Shown here: piece by piece, positions 35,159-42,515 of the stretch | Position numbering within the stretch: the stretch's first letter is position 1 | Layout: every line of letters begins with the position of its first letter | DNA from: Chiayiivirga flava | GTDB lineage: Bacteria; Pseudomonadota; Gammaproteobacteria; Xanthomonadales; Xanthomonadaceae | Reading direction: 5' to 3' | Length of the DNA: 64,000 nucleotides | NCBI RefSeq assembly: GCF_014202825.1 | Contig: NZ_JACHHP010000001.1 | Coordinates: 1,050,864-1,114,863, forward strand | Notes under the pieces: generated by a model | What the model was told of the DNA's origin: nothing | The model's database searches: none | The model's input: the letters and a program-made list of their open reading frames with translations, nothing else | Program-made: the position numbers and the translations under genes

Positions 35159-35347
35159 TCAGCCGTCGGACATCGTCGGCGGCTCGCTCATCTCGGCCGC
35201 CAGTTCGCGGCGCAGCTTGGAGATTTCCTCGCTCATGATGCGCGCCGCCCACAGGCTTTCCTCATCGCCGGCCGCCAGGCCATCGACGCGCACGGCATCC
35301 ATTTCCTCGATCAGCTGCAGTTTGGCGAGACGGCTGTTGGGAATCAT
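35159..35347 (-). CDS. Small hypothetical protein, coiled-coil-like
   Basis: 62-residue protein, not recognised. Sequence is hydrophilic with heptad-like spacing (RLAKLQLIEEMDAVRVDGLA, ARIMSEEISKLRRELAAEM), suggesting a helical hairpin or dimer. There is no signal peptide. ATG 35347 is divergent from the secreted-protein gene at 35541; a perfect 28-bp palindrome lies between them. It converges with the MBOAT-partner gene, 11 bases apart. Confidence 0.6.
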   Translation of the reverse strand: MIPNSRLAKLQLIEEMDAVRVDGLAAGDEESLWAARIMSEEISKLRRELAAEMSEPPTMSDG

Positions 35348-35420
35348 CGGTCGTGTCCGGAGAGGCTGTGCGAGGAGTGTGCCGGTGCATCGCCCGCCGC
35401 CCCATCGGAACTCGAACCGA

Positions 35421-35448
35421 ACGCGCCTAGGAAATTTCCTAGGCGCGT
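35421..35448. promoter_or_regulatory. Perfect 28-bp palindrome, candidate operator
   Basis: Left half ACGCGCCTAGGAAA is followed with no spacer by its exact reverse complement. Each half contains CCTAGG, itself a palindrome, so the centre reads CCTAGG-AAATTT-CCTAGG. It lies 73 bases from the start of the minus-strand small gene and 92 bases before the start of the secreted-protein gene, between divergent starts, which favours a dimeric-regulator binding site over a terminator (a hairpin could not close its own central bases). The factor is unknown. Confidence 0.7.
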
Positions 35449-35540
35449 CCTGCGCGACGGCGATCTGCGACACTGGCACGGCACGCCTCGTCCGAAACGA
35501 TGCAATCCGCGCCAGTCCCTGCCCACCGGAGCCTTGACCG

Positions 35541-35840
35541 ATGCCGATCCGATTCCTCGCCCCGACCCTGCTGCTGGCGGCCACGTCCGCCGCCGCGCAC
35601 GCCGCCGTGATCCACGACATTCCGACCTTGCTGAAACTGCGTGAAGGCCTCGTCGTCGACGTTCGCCAGCACGAACGCGAAGTGATCCGCGGCACCCTCG
35701 TGCGCGTGGGCAGCGACCACTTCTGCGTGCAGTTCGGCGAACGCGACACCCTCGCGGCACGCTGCTACCCGTACACCGCAATCTCGATGATCGCGCCGTC
35801 GGATCCGAAGAACCCGTACTACGTCATCGAGACGCGCTGA
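35541..35840 (+). CDS. Small secreted protein of unknown function
   Basis: 99 residues. A clear signal peptide (LAPTLLLAATSAAAHA, cleavage near residue 21) leaves a mature protein of about 78 residues with the pattern VDVRQHEREVIRGTLVRVGS and two cysteines (FCVQFG, RCYPYT) that could form one disulfide. No family recognised. GGAG lies 10 bases before the ATG (ccGGAGccttgaccgATG). It is divergent from the 62-residue gene across the 28-bp palindrome. Confidence 0.75.
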   Translation: MPIRFLAPTLLLAATSAAAHAAVIHDIPTLLKLREGLVVDVRQHEREVIRGTLVRVGSDHFCVQFGERDTLAARCYPYTAISMIAPSDPKNPYYVIETR

Positions 35841-35995
35841 GCGCCCCGCCGCGGCACGCGCGCGGTCCCGCCGGCGGGGCAATCGCGGACGGCCTGCCGT
35901 ACGGCCCGCCGGCGCGACGGAAATGTGCACCGGATCGCATCACCGTTGATCGCATGCGGTATGCTGAACATTCGTCGACCGCGTCCGGACCCGCA

Positions 35996-36376
35996 ATGCC
36001 GACCCATCTGCGCTGTCTCGCGGACCTCTCCAGCTCTACCGCCCTGTTGCCTCGCCACTGGCTGCGCGACGGCTGGTCCGGCACCGATACCCTGCCCGCG
36101 CATCCCGGACCGCACCGCCTGCGCCTGCGCCACCGCAGCGGCGGTTTCCCTCCCGTCGAACTGTGCGCCGACTGGGACGGTCGCCGGTTCGTCGACCTGC
36201 GCCCGGACCCCTACACCGCGGTCCCGGGCTTCGTCGAACCCATGTTCCGCGCCCTGCTCGAACGCTTCGACACCAACGCCGACCAGTGGGACATCACCGC
36301 CTGGATCCGCGACCGGCTCACCACCGAACAGCGCGCGGTCGGCGCGAGCACGACGGCGACGCCGCCGCCGGGCTGA
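35996..36376 (+). CDS. Hypothetical protein
   Basis: 126-residue protein, unrecognised. No signal peptide or membrane helix. Features: DLSSSTALLPRHWLRDGW, PHRLRLRHRSGGFPPVELC, WDGRRFVDLRPDPYTAVPGF. ATG 35996 is preferred; an in-frame ATG at 35954 would add 14 residues. The tRNA-Val terminator, on the other strand, begins about 110 bases after the stop. Codon pattern (GC-rich third positions) matches the neighbours, which supports coding. Confidence 0.6.
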   Translation: MPTHLRCLADLSSSTALLPRHWLRDGWSGTDTLPAHPGPHRLRLRHRSGGFPPVELCADWDGRRFVDLRPDPYTAVPGFVEPMFRALLERFDTNADQWDITAWIRDRLTTEQRAVGASTTATPPPG

Positions 36377-36489
36377 CCGGACGCGAACCGCCCGACCGCC
36401 GGTCCGGACCGAACGCGCATCAGCACGCGGCTGCGGGGCCGCGTTCGAGATCGTGCGGGGTCGGGAGGCATCGGCCGGTGGCCGGACAC

Positions 36490-36512
36490 AAAAAAAGCCC
36501 GGTTGCCCGAGC
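36490..36512 (-). terminator. Rho-independent terminator of tRNA-Val
   Basis: On the minus strand GCTCGG, GNRA-like loop GCAA, CCGGGC, then seven T. Stem of 6 bp with one G-U pair. It lies about 70 bases beyond the 3' end of the tRNA. Confidence 0.85.
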
Positions 36513-36583
36513 GTTCGATGTCCGCCACTGCGATGTGGAACGTGCCAACCGGATCGATGCGTGCGACGCATGCGGGATCCGAT

Positions 36584-36658
36584 TGGTGGGCGGTACAGGG
36601 ATCGAACCTGTGACCCCTACCATGTCAAGGTAGTGCTCTACCGCTGAGCTAACCGCCC
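36584..36658 (-). tRNA. tRNA-Val(GAC)
   Basis: 75 nt including an encoded CCA. The acceptor stem starts GGGCGGT and pairs with ACCGCCC. The D-arm is GCTCAGCGGTAGAGC, the anticodon stem CTACC-TTGACAT-GGTAG gives anticodon GAC (valine, codon GUC and GUU), and the T-arm contains GGTTCGATC. It stands alone with its own promoter and terminator. Confidence 0.97.
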
Positions 36659-36697
36659 GAAGACCCTGCGCGGATGGATCGGGCGCGAGGGCCGCGC

Positions 36698-36726
36698 ACT
36701 ATAGCATCGAGGTGCGGACGCCTCAA
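36698..36726 (-). promoter_or_regulatory. Promoter of tRNA-Val
   Basis: Minus-strand -10 box TATAGT (36698-36703) and -35 box TTGAGG (36721-36726) with a 17-base spacer. Downstream of the -10 lies GCGCGGCC, a GC-rich discriminator expected of a stringently controlled stable-RNA promoter. It is about 40 bases before the mature 5' end. Confidence 0.75.
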
Positions 36727-36786
36727 GGGCGCCACGGCATCGGGGTGCGGGCGCTCGATCGCGAGGATTCCTCCACCGCCGCGACG

Positions 36787-37467
36787 TCACTCCTGCGAAC
36801 GTTTCACCGGCGCCTTGCCGGCGTTGGCGAGGTCCGCGATGCGCCACAGGTAGAGGCTCGCGCAGGTGCGGTACGGGCCCCAGCGTTCGCCGCGGGCGGC
36901 CAGCAGTTTCGGCGCGGGCATGTCGGTCGCGCCGTCGATGCGCTGCGCGCCCTTGCGGATGCCCAAGTCGTCGATCGGCAACACGTCGGCACGGCCGAGG
37001 CGGAACATCAGCATCATTTCCACCGTCCAGCGGCCGATGCCGCGCACCGGCACGAGTGCGGCGATGATGTCGTCGTCGGTGAGGCCGGCCATCTCGCGCG
37101 AGGTCGGAATCTCGCCACGCGCCGAGCGCGCCGAGAGGTCGCGCAGCGCGAGCAGCTTGTTGCCGGACACCCCGCAGGCGCGCAGCGTGGCGTCGTCGAC
37201 GCGACCGAGCGTGTCGGCATGCAACTTCGTCGAGCCGATCGCGGCTTCGACGCGACCGACGATGGTGGACGCGGCCTTGCCGCTCAGCTGCTGGAACAGG
37301 ATGGCACGCGCGAGTGCGTCGACGGTATCGAACGGCTTGCGCCAGCGCGGGTCGGGGATCACCGGTTCGACGCGTGCGATCCACTTCGCGAGGCGTTTGT
37401 CGGCGCGTGCGAGGTGAGCGTGGGCGGCGTCGACATCGAAGCCGCGGGGATGACGGACGGCGGGCAT
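36787..37467 (-). CDS. DNA-3-methyladenine glycosylase II (AlkA-like, HhH-GPD)
   Basis: Base-excision repair glycosylase of 226 residues that removes alkylated purines. The core helices carry ARAILFQQLSGKAASTIVGR; the helix-hairpin-helix is LVPVRGIGRWTVEMMLMF, followed by the catalytic aspartate region DVLPIDDLGIRKGAQ. It lacks the N-terminal sensor domain of E. coli AlkA, matching the shorter bacterial/yeast Mag-type form. It lies between the tRNA gene and a 403-base interval, and appears monocistronic. Confidence 0.92.
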   Translation of the reverse strand: MPAVRHPRGFDVDAAHAHLARADKRLAKWIARVEPVIPDPRWRKPFDTVDALARAILFQQLSGKAASTIVGRVEAAIGSTKLHADTLGRVDDATLRACGVSGNKLLALRDLSARSARGEIPTSREMAGLTDDDIIAALVPVRGIGRWTVEMMLMFRLGRADVLPIDDLGIRKGAQRIDGATDMPAPKLLAARGERWGPYRTCASLYLWRIADLANAGKAPVKRSQE

Positions 37468-37679
37468 GGGGTGGTCTTGGTTGCGTGGATGCGGAGTCTG
37501 GGTGTCGCTCGACCGTGTCGATGGACGGCGTGCTGCGGGCGCGGTGTCGAACGTGGCGCTTTCTTCTCCGGGGGAGACGGTGGTAGCCGCGGATGGTCGG
37601 GTATTGGTGGTGGTACCCGGAGGTTCGACGGGAACGCTCCGAAAACGGCTTCGACAGGTGCCTTGACTACCTGATGGGT

Positions 37680-37727
37680 GGCGCCCTCATCCGCCTGCCG
37701 GCACCTTCTCCCGATGGGAGAAGGATG
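37680..37727. repeat. Single REP-type arm (locus 5)
   Basis: One short-form arm: GGCGCCCTCATCCGCCTGCC then CTTCTCCCGATGGGAGAAGG. It matches the left arm of locus 4 almost exactly, but I find no inverted partner nearby. The surrounding 403 bases (37468-37870) hold otherwise only the two hairpins near 37808-37859. Confidence 0.75.
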
Positions 37728-37807
37728 GCGAGCTGCAAACCGAGGTCAACTTCATCCGTGCGCGGGAACGTGCGCGCTGCGGCCTGATTGATCTCGCGCG
37801 AGGCTGT

Positions 37808-37859
37808 GGCCGGGAGCGTGTCCCGGCCGATTGCGTGTCGGGCTTGCGACCCGACACGC
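37808..37859 (-). terminator. Tandem hairpins after the penicillin acylase gene
   Basis: Two adjacent perfect stems: GGCCGGGA / TCCCGGCC (37808-37828) and GCGTGTCGGG / CCCGACACGC (37833-37859). The second begins 11 bases beyond the acylase stop on the minus strand. Neither has a U-run. Confidence 0.55.
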
Positions 37860-37870
37860 GTGGCAGCCGG

Positions 37871-40693
37871 TCAGTCCGGCGTGAAGTCGATCTTCGCGAC
37901 CGTGGCGGCTTCCGACACGGCCGGGTCGATCACGAGCGGCTTGTAGGCATTGACCAGCCAGCGCGGAAGCTGGCTGATGTAGCCGGGGCCGCCGATCTTG
38001 CCGTCCTGGCCGCCCGGGGCGATCTGCAGCAGCGTGGGGGTGTCGGTCATTTCGCCGATGAAGCGACGCACCGGACCGCTGCCGAACATGAAGCCGTTGA
38101 GCGTGTTGGCACGCGCGTTGTGGCCCGAGGCGTCGACCACGTCGAAGCCGCCCTGGCGCGCGAGGCCCGGAAGATCGGCCGCCACGTTGGTCAGCGGATA
38201 CGGATTCTCGCCCGGGATGCTCAGCTGCGCGCCGAGCGGGTGGTCGAACACGATGCGGTGCAGCTTGCCCCAGCGATAGTCGTCCATGTCGGTGGAGTTC
38301 GCGAACGCCGGCGCGAATTCGTCGCTGGCGAGCAGGTCCAGGCCTTGGCGCAGGCTCGCAAGCAGGATGCAGTCGCGGCGCACGGCCGGGTCTGCGTCGG
38401 CGAGTTCGGCCGGCACGTTGGCGAAGAAATCCAGGCCCGAGGCGCCGACGCCCTGCCCCGTGTCGAAGGTATCGAGCAGGTGCTTGAGTGCGCCGTAGGC
38501 TTCGTTGCCGCCGGGCTGGTAGTCGCCCAGGCCCACTGCCGCCATCGTCGGATCGATCGTGTTGCGGATCGCGGCGCTGCGGAAGAAGGCCCAGATCGTG
38601 GCGGCCACCGAGTTGGCGATTTCGGTGTTGCTCGGCGGCGCCATCGCGGCCGGGTTGTCGCCGGCGTCGAAACCCTGCTGGATGCCGGTCGGCGAGGTGT
38701 AGTTCCACGCCGCCAGGCGGTCGAGCGCCTCGCCGATGCGCGCGTCGTCGGCCACGCCGCAGGTGCCGGCGTTGACTTCCGCCGCCAGCAGATGCGGCAG
38801 CACGAGTTCGGCATCGAGCATGGCATTGTTGGCCTGCAGCTTCTGCATGTCGGCCACGGTGATGTCGCCACGCGCGATCAGTGCCTGCAGTTCGCGATCG
38901 ATGCGGCCCATGCGGTAGGCCGAATGGCCCGGCGCGTAGTACAGCAGGCCGCCACCGTCGCGCAGCTGGTTGAGCGGATTGTTGTCGAGGGTGGTGCCGA
39001 CCGGATCGTTGTTGGCGTTGGCGATGTAGCCCTGCGCCGGGTTGATCGTGTACGGCATCTCCTCGGGCGAGAGGATTTCGTACTTCGAGGCCTGGCCCGG
39101 GTAGTGGTTCACCGCCGGCAGCCATTCGTTGCCGCCGGTGCCGCTGCGGATGAGGAACGGCGGCGCACCGGTGACGGTGTTGTTCTGCAGGTCTTCGCGG
39201 ATCGGCATTTCGGCGCTGACGAAGTAGGCGAAATTGCCCTGCTTGTCGACGTAGGCGAAGTTCTGCGAGCCGACGTCGAAGCGCGTGACCGCGCTGCGGA
39301 ATTCCTCGAGGTTGGTGGCGCGGTTCACCTGGCGGAAGGCTTCGAGTTCGAACGATGGGCTCCAGCCGGTGTACTGCACCGACAGGCCCGTGTTGCCGTC
39401 GATGTCGAGCACCGGGCCGTTGTTGCGGCGCGGGATCACGATGGTGACGCCGCCGTTGGTGTAGCCGATGTTGTTGTTGCGCACGACGTTGTCGGCCACG
39501 CCGTCGCCGGTCTGGTTGACGAAGTAGCTCTGGAACACCCACAGCACCGGCTCGCGCACGCCGTTGTGGATGGTGTGCGTGGGCAGGCCGTAGGTGTTGA
39601 GCACGAACTGTTCGAAGTAGGTGTCGGTCACGTCGAGCGAGTTGGTGGTCAGGCCCCAGCAGAAATCGCTGTTGCAGCCCAGGATCGGCCACGGCGTGCC
39701 GGGCGCGATCGAGCCGACGGTGTTCAGCGGCTGGTCGTAGCGCGGGTCGTTGGAGATGACATGGCCTTCCTGGAACAGCATCGGCGTGTCGAGCGAGAGG
39801 TGCGGGTCGTTGGCCAGAATCGGGCGGCCGGACGCGGTGTGCTCGCCGCCGACCATCCACCAGTTGGAGCCGGCGCGACCTTCGCGGCGCTTGAGCTGCG
39901 GCGCGATCACCGGATGCGAGGCGATGCGGTCGCGGTAGCGCTGCGCGAGGCCCAGCGCGGCGGGATCGACCTGCGCGGCGGGTGCGGCGGGCACGGTCTT
40001 CGACGCGGCCGAGGCATCGAACCAGTCGGGGATCGAGATGCGGTCATCGGGCGGCGCGCTGCGGTGCGTGTCTTCGAGAAACAGCGCGGCACCGTTGAAG
40101 CCGCCGGCGGCGCCGGCCTGCTGGTAGGCACCGAACTTCAGCGTGTAGTCGATCTCCAGATCGAACGAGAGCTGGAACGCGAGCAGCTTGCCGATCGACA
40201 CCGAATCGACCGGCGACCACGGATCGGCCGAGGTCAGCTCGAGCGCCTGGTGTTCGAGCGGCACCGGGTTGGTGGCGAGCCAGGCGTTGACGCCGTCGGC
40301 GTAGGACTTGAGCTGCGCGCGCAGTTCGTCCGGGTACTTGACCCACGTGTCCCACGCTGCGCGGCGCAGCCCCAGCGTGCGGATTTCGACGTCCTGCGAC
40401 AGGCCCGGCGTGCCGACGAGTTCGGCGAGCGTGCCGCTCGCGCTGCGGCGCAGGAGGTCCATCTGGAAGAAGCGGTCGCGCGCATGCGCGTAACCCATGA
40501 GCCAGGCGGCATCTTCGTCGCTCGAGGCGGTGACGGTGGGCACGCCTTCGGCGTCGTAGGCGATGGTGCCTTCGGCCTTGAGACCGGGGCCGACGATCGC
40601 GGACGCGGGTGCGGCGGCACCGAGCGTGAGCGCACAGCCGAGCGACAACGCCAGCGCGGTGCGCGCCGGAACACGAGCGAAACGGATCTTCAT
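37871..40693 (-). CDS. Penicillin acylase family protein (S45 N-terminal nucleophile hydrolase)
   Basis: Periplasmic or secreted amidase precursor of 940 residues. The signal peptide ends about residue 32 (LGCALTLGAAAPASA). A pro-sequence and alpha part run to about residue 275. The autocatalytic site is at G275/S276 (RAGSNWWMVGGEHTASG), where Ser276 would become the N-terminal nucleophile of the beta chain. PILANDPHLSLDTP follows, as in the acyl-homoserine-lactone and penicillin acylases. Substrates in this family include beta-lactams, acyl-HSLs and N-acyl amino acids; the sequence alone does not decide. The start has GGGGAGGA about 8-10 bases upstream. Probably monocistronic, with hairpins at its 3' end. 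Confidence 0.92.
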   Translation of the reverse strand: MKIRFARVPARTALALSLGCALTLGAAAPASAIVGPGLKAEGTIAYDAEGVPTVTASSDEDAAWLMGYAHARDRFFQMDLLRRSASGTLAELVGTPGLSQDVEIRTLGLRRAAWDTWVKYPDELRAQLKSYADGVNAWLATNPVPLEHQALELTSADPWSPVDSVSIGKLLAFQLSFDLEIDYTLKFGAYQQAGAAGGFNGAALFLEDTHRSAPPDDRISIPDWFDASAASKTVPAAPAAQVDPAALGLAQRYRDRIASHPVIAPQLKRREGRAGSNWWMVGGEHTASGRPILANDPHLSLDTPMLFQEGHVISNDPRYDQPLNTVGSIAPGTPWPILGCNSDFCWGLTTNSLDVTDTYFEQFVLNTYGLPTHTIHNGVREPVLWVFQSYFVNQTGDGVADNVVRNNNIGYTNGGVTIVIPRRNNGPVLDIDGNTGLSVQYTGWSPSFELEAFRQVNRATNLEEFRSAVTRFDVGSQNFAYVDKQGNFAYFVSAEMPIREDLQNNTVTGAPPFLIRSGTGGNEWLPAVNHYPGQASKYEILSPEEMPYTINPAQGYIANANNDPVGTTLDNNPLNQLRDGGGLLYYAPGHSAYRMGRIDRELQALIARGDITVADMQKLQANNAMLDAELVLPHLLAAEVNAGTCGVADDARIGEALDRLAAWNYTSPTGIQQGFDAGDNPAAMAPPSNTEIANSVAATIWAFFRSAAIRNTIDPTMAAVGLGDYQPGGNEAYGALKHLLDTFDTGQGVGASGLDFFANVPAELADADPAVRRDCILLASLRQGLDLLASDEFAPAFANSTDMDDYRWGKLHRIVFDHPLGAQLSIPGENPYPLTNVAADLPGLARQGGFDVVDASGHNARANTLNGFMFGSGPVRRFIGEMTDTPTLLQIAPGGQDGKIGGPGYISQLPRWLVNAYKPLVIDPAVSEAATVAKIDFTPD

Positions 40694-40722
40694 CGAATGG
40701 TCCTCCCCGGGATGCGTTTTCG

Positions 40723-40751
40723 ATTATGCGTACGCCGGCGTAGGGAAAAAA
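40723..40751 (-). promoter_or_regulatory. Possible promoter/operator of the penicillin acylase gene
   Basis: About 30 bases before the acylase start, CATAAT (40723-40728, minus strand) could be a -10 box. Directly upstream lies the perfect palindrome TACGCCGGCGTA (40731-40742), in the position of a -10/-35 spacer. The -35 region is only a T-tract, so the promoter would be weak or activator-dependent. Confidence 0.4.
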
Positions 40752-40810
40752 AGCCCTGTTCGTGCACGCGCTCCCGTGCATGCGTGCCGCAGCGCAACAA
40801 TATGCGCGTG

Positions 40811-41173
40811 CTATCGACGCAGGCTTGCGATGGCCTGCAGCACCCAACCGAGCATCAGCAGCACGCCGCCGACCGGCGCGAGCGTGGTCGACGTGTTCCA
40901 GAGGGCGGCGCCGACCAGGCTTCCGCAGAACAGCAGCGTCCCGACAACCCAGGCGAAGATCGGGGCAATCTCGAATCGACGACGTTGACGCGGCGCAAAA
41001 ATACACAGCGCCAGAGCGTGCAACGCAAGCTGGAAAACGGCGACCTCCAGGCGGCCTTTCGCGACGGTTTGGAGGGGTGCGTGCGCAGCGTAGGCGGCAA
41101 GCGCGACGGCGACGGCGCAGCCGAGCGCGCCGAAGGCGGCGGCGATGCGCTGCGTGATGGTGGTGGTGGGCAT
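40811..41173 (-). CDS. DUF423 small membrane protein
   Basis: 120 residues with four hydrophobic helices, the DUF423/YgdD pattern: AAFGALGCAVAVALAAYAAH, VFQLALHALALC, WVVGTLLFCGSLVGAAL, PVGGVLLMLGWVLQA. Function unknown in all members. ATG 41173 is chosen because the preceding residues of the open frame are basic and not conserved. It lies after the hairpin that ends the DUF4340 operon. Confidence 0.88.
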   Translation of the reverse strand: MPTTTITQRIAAAFGALGCAVAVALAAYAAHAPLQTVAKGRLEVAVFQLALHALALCIFAPRQRRRFEIAPIFAWVVGTLLFCGSLVGAALWNTSTTLAPVGGVLLMLGWVLQAIASLRR

Positions 41174-41215
41174 GCCGCCAGTGTACGGCGCACCGCGTGC
41201 CCGAGTGCGGCGAGG

Positions 41216-41241
41216 GGCGCCTTTCCGCATGGAAAGGCGCC
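41216..41241 (-). terminator. 11-bp hairpin after the Gld-like operon
   Basis: Perfect stem GGCGCCTTTCC / GGAAAGGCGCC (41216-41226 with 41231-41241) with a four-base loop, 47 bases past the DUF4340 stop on the minus strand and before the DUF423 start. No U-run follows. Confidence 0.6.
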
Positions 41242-41288
41242 GCGTGGCGGCGGCAGGCGGCGGTCGAATCGACCGCGCCCTGTCGATC

Positions 41289-42515
41289 TCATGCCTTCGG
41301 CTTCAGATAGTCTTCGAGCGTCTTGTTGAGGTTCGACGCCTTGTAGGACGGCAGCGTGTAGGTCCATTGCGCGAACTTCGCCTGCATCGCCTCGACCCCG
41401 TCGCGGATCGCGGCAAGACGCTGTTCGCGGTCGGCCGCGGGATCGACCGCGGGCGCGGCGGGCGTCGAGGCGGGAGCGGGGGCATCGGCGGCCGCCGCAT
41501 CGCCGGTCTCGTCCGGCGCCGTGGCCGCGGCATCGGACGACGCGGCACCCTGCGCTGCGGCGGCGGCGCTTGCCGCCTCCCTGGCGGCGCGCGCCTGCGC
41601 CTGTTCGACGAACGCCGCCGCCTTGTCCTCGTCCAGCGTCGCGGCGAGCCGCGCCAGCGTCTTGTCGCCGGCTTTCCACGAGGTGATCGTCAGCGTGGTG
41701 CCATCGTCGATCACGAACGTGCTCGTCGTCACCTTCGTCTCGCCCGGATCGGCCTGCGCAGCGGGCGCGACGTCGTCCAGCCGCAGGCCCGACAGCAGGC
41801 CCGCGGCGGCATCGGCGGCGAACTCGCTTTCCGGTTCGCGTCCCTTCGGCACGGTGCGCAGCACGAAGTCCGCGGCGCCGTCGTCCGGCGCCTGCACGAT
41901 CTCGATCGCGGCGCCCTCGGGATGCCTGATCGACACCGATTCCACCCGGCTGGGCGCAATGTCCACGATCTCCGGCTGCAGCCATTTCGCCGGCGCGCGC
42001 TCCACCGCAAGGTTCGTGTCGATCTGCCAGCTCTGCGCCTGGCCGGCCTCGCGCACGAAGGTGCCGGCGCCGCGCTGCACGTTCTCGCCGACGATCAGCC
42101 GGGCCGGCTGCGCGAGGCCGTCGATCTCGATCTGCGTGCCGGTGGCATCGCCCTGCGCCACGTCGGCCACACCAAGACGCGCGTAGAGCTCGGGGTTCGA
42201 GGTCTTGGCCTCGATGCGTCTGGCCTGCGCGAGCGACAGCAGGAAATCGCGCACCTTGGCGGTGTCGACCGCGTAGCCGCCCTTCTCCTTCAACGTCCAG
42301 CCCGCATCGCCGCGTTCGATCGTCGCGACCGTGTTGTTGCCGGGCGCGACGATGCGCAGCGCGCTCACGTCGTTGATCGCCTCCTGCAGTCCGGGCACCA
42401 GCGGTTGCGCCGCGGGCACGTCGGTGTCCGGCTTGCGCGTCTGCGTGGACCACAGCGCGGCCGCGGCACCGAGCGCGGCAACCACCGCCAGGACGACGAG
42501 CTTGTGCCTGGTCAT
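41289..42515 (-). CDS. DUF4340 protein of the Gld-like ABC operon
   Basis: 408-residue protein with one N-terminal membrane anchor (LVVLAVVAALGAAAALW) and a large extracytoplasmic region of DUF4340 type (ALRIVAPGNNTVATIERGDA, WTLKEKGGYAVDTAKVRDFL). An Ala/Pro-rich segment at about residues 320-365 (DAAAADAPAPASTPAAPAV) interrupts the domain. The start overlaps the GldG-like stop by four bases. DUF4340 proteins regularly accompany GldG-type ABC systems; no biochemical role is known. Confidence 0.88.
   Translation of the reverse strand: MTRHKLVVLAVVAALGAAAALWSTQTRKPDTDVPAAQPLVPGLQEAINDVSALRIVAPGNNTVATIERGDAGWTLKEKGGYAVDTAKVRDFLLSLAQARRIEAKTSNPELYARLGVADVAQGDATGTQIEIDGLAQPARLIVGENVQRGAGTFVREAGQAQSWQIDTNLAVERAPAKWLQPEIVDIAPSRVESVSIRHPEGAAIEIVQAPDDGAADFVLRTVPKGREPESEFAADAAAGLLSGLRLDDVAPAAQADPGETKVTTSTFVIDDGTTLTITSWKAGDKTLARLAATLDEDKAAAFVEQAQARAAREAASAAAAAQGAASSDAAATAPDETGDAAAADAPAPASTPAAPAVDPAADREQRLAAIRDGVEAMQAKFAQWTYTLPSYKASNLNKTLEDYLKPKA

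Noticed and set aside
40745..40790. T-tract after the DUF423 gene as a terminator
   Set aside because: The nearest good stem (GCACGC...GCGTGC) is separated from the T-run by more than 10 bases, so the geometry is wrong.
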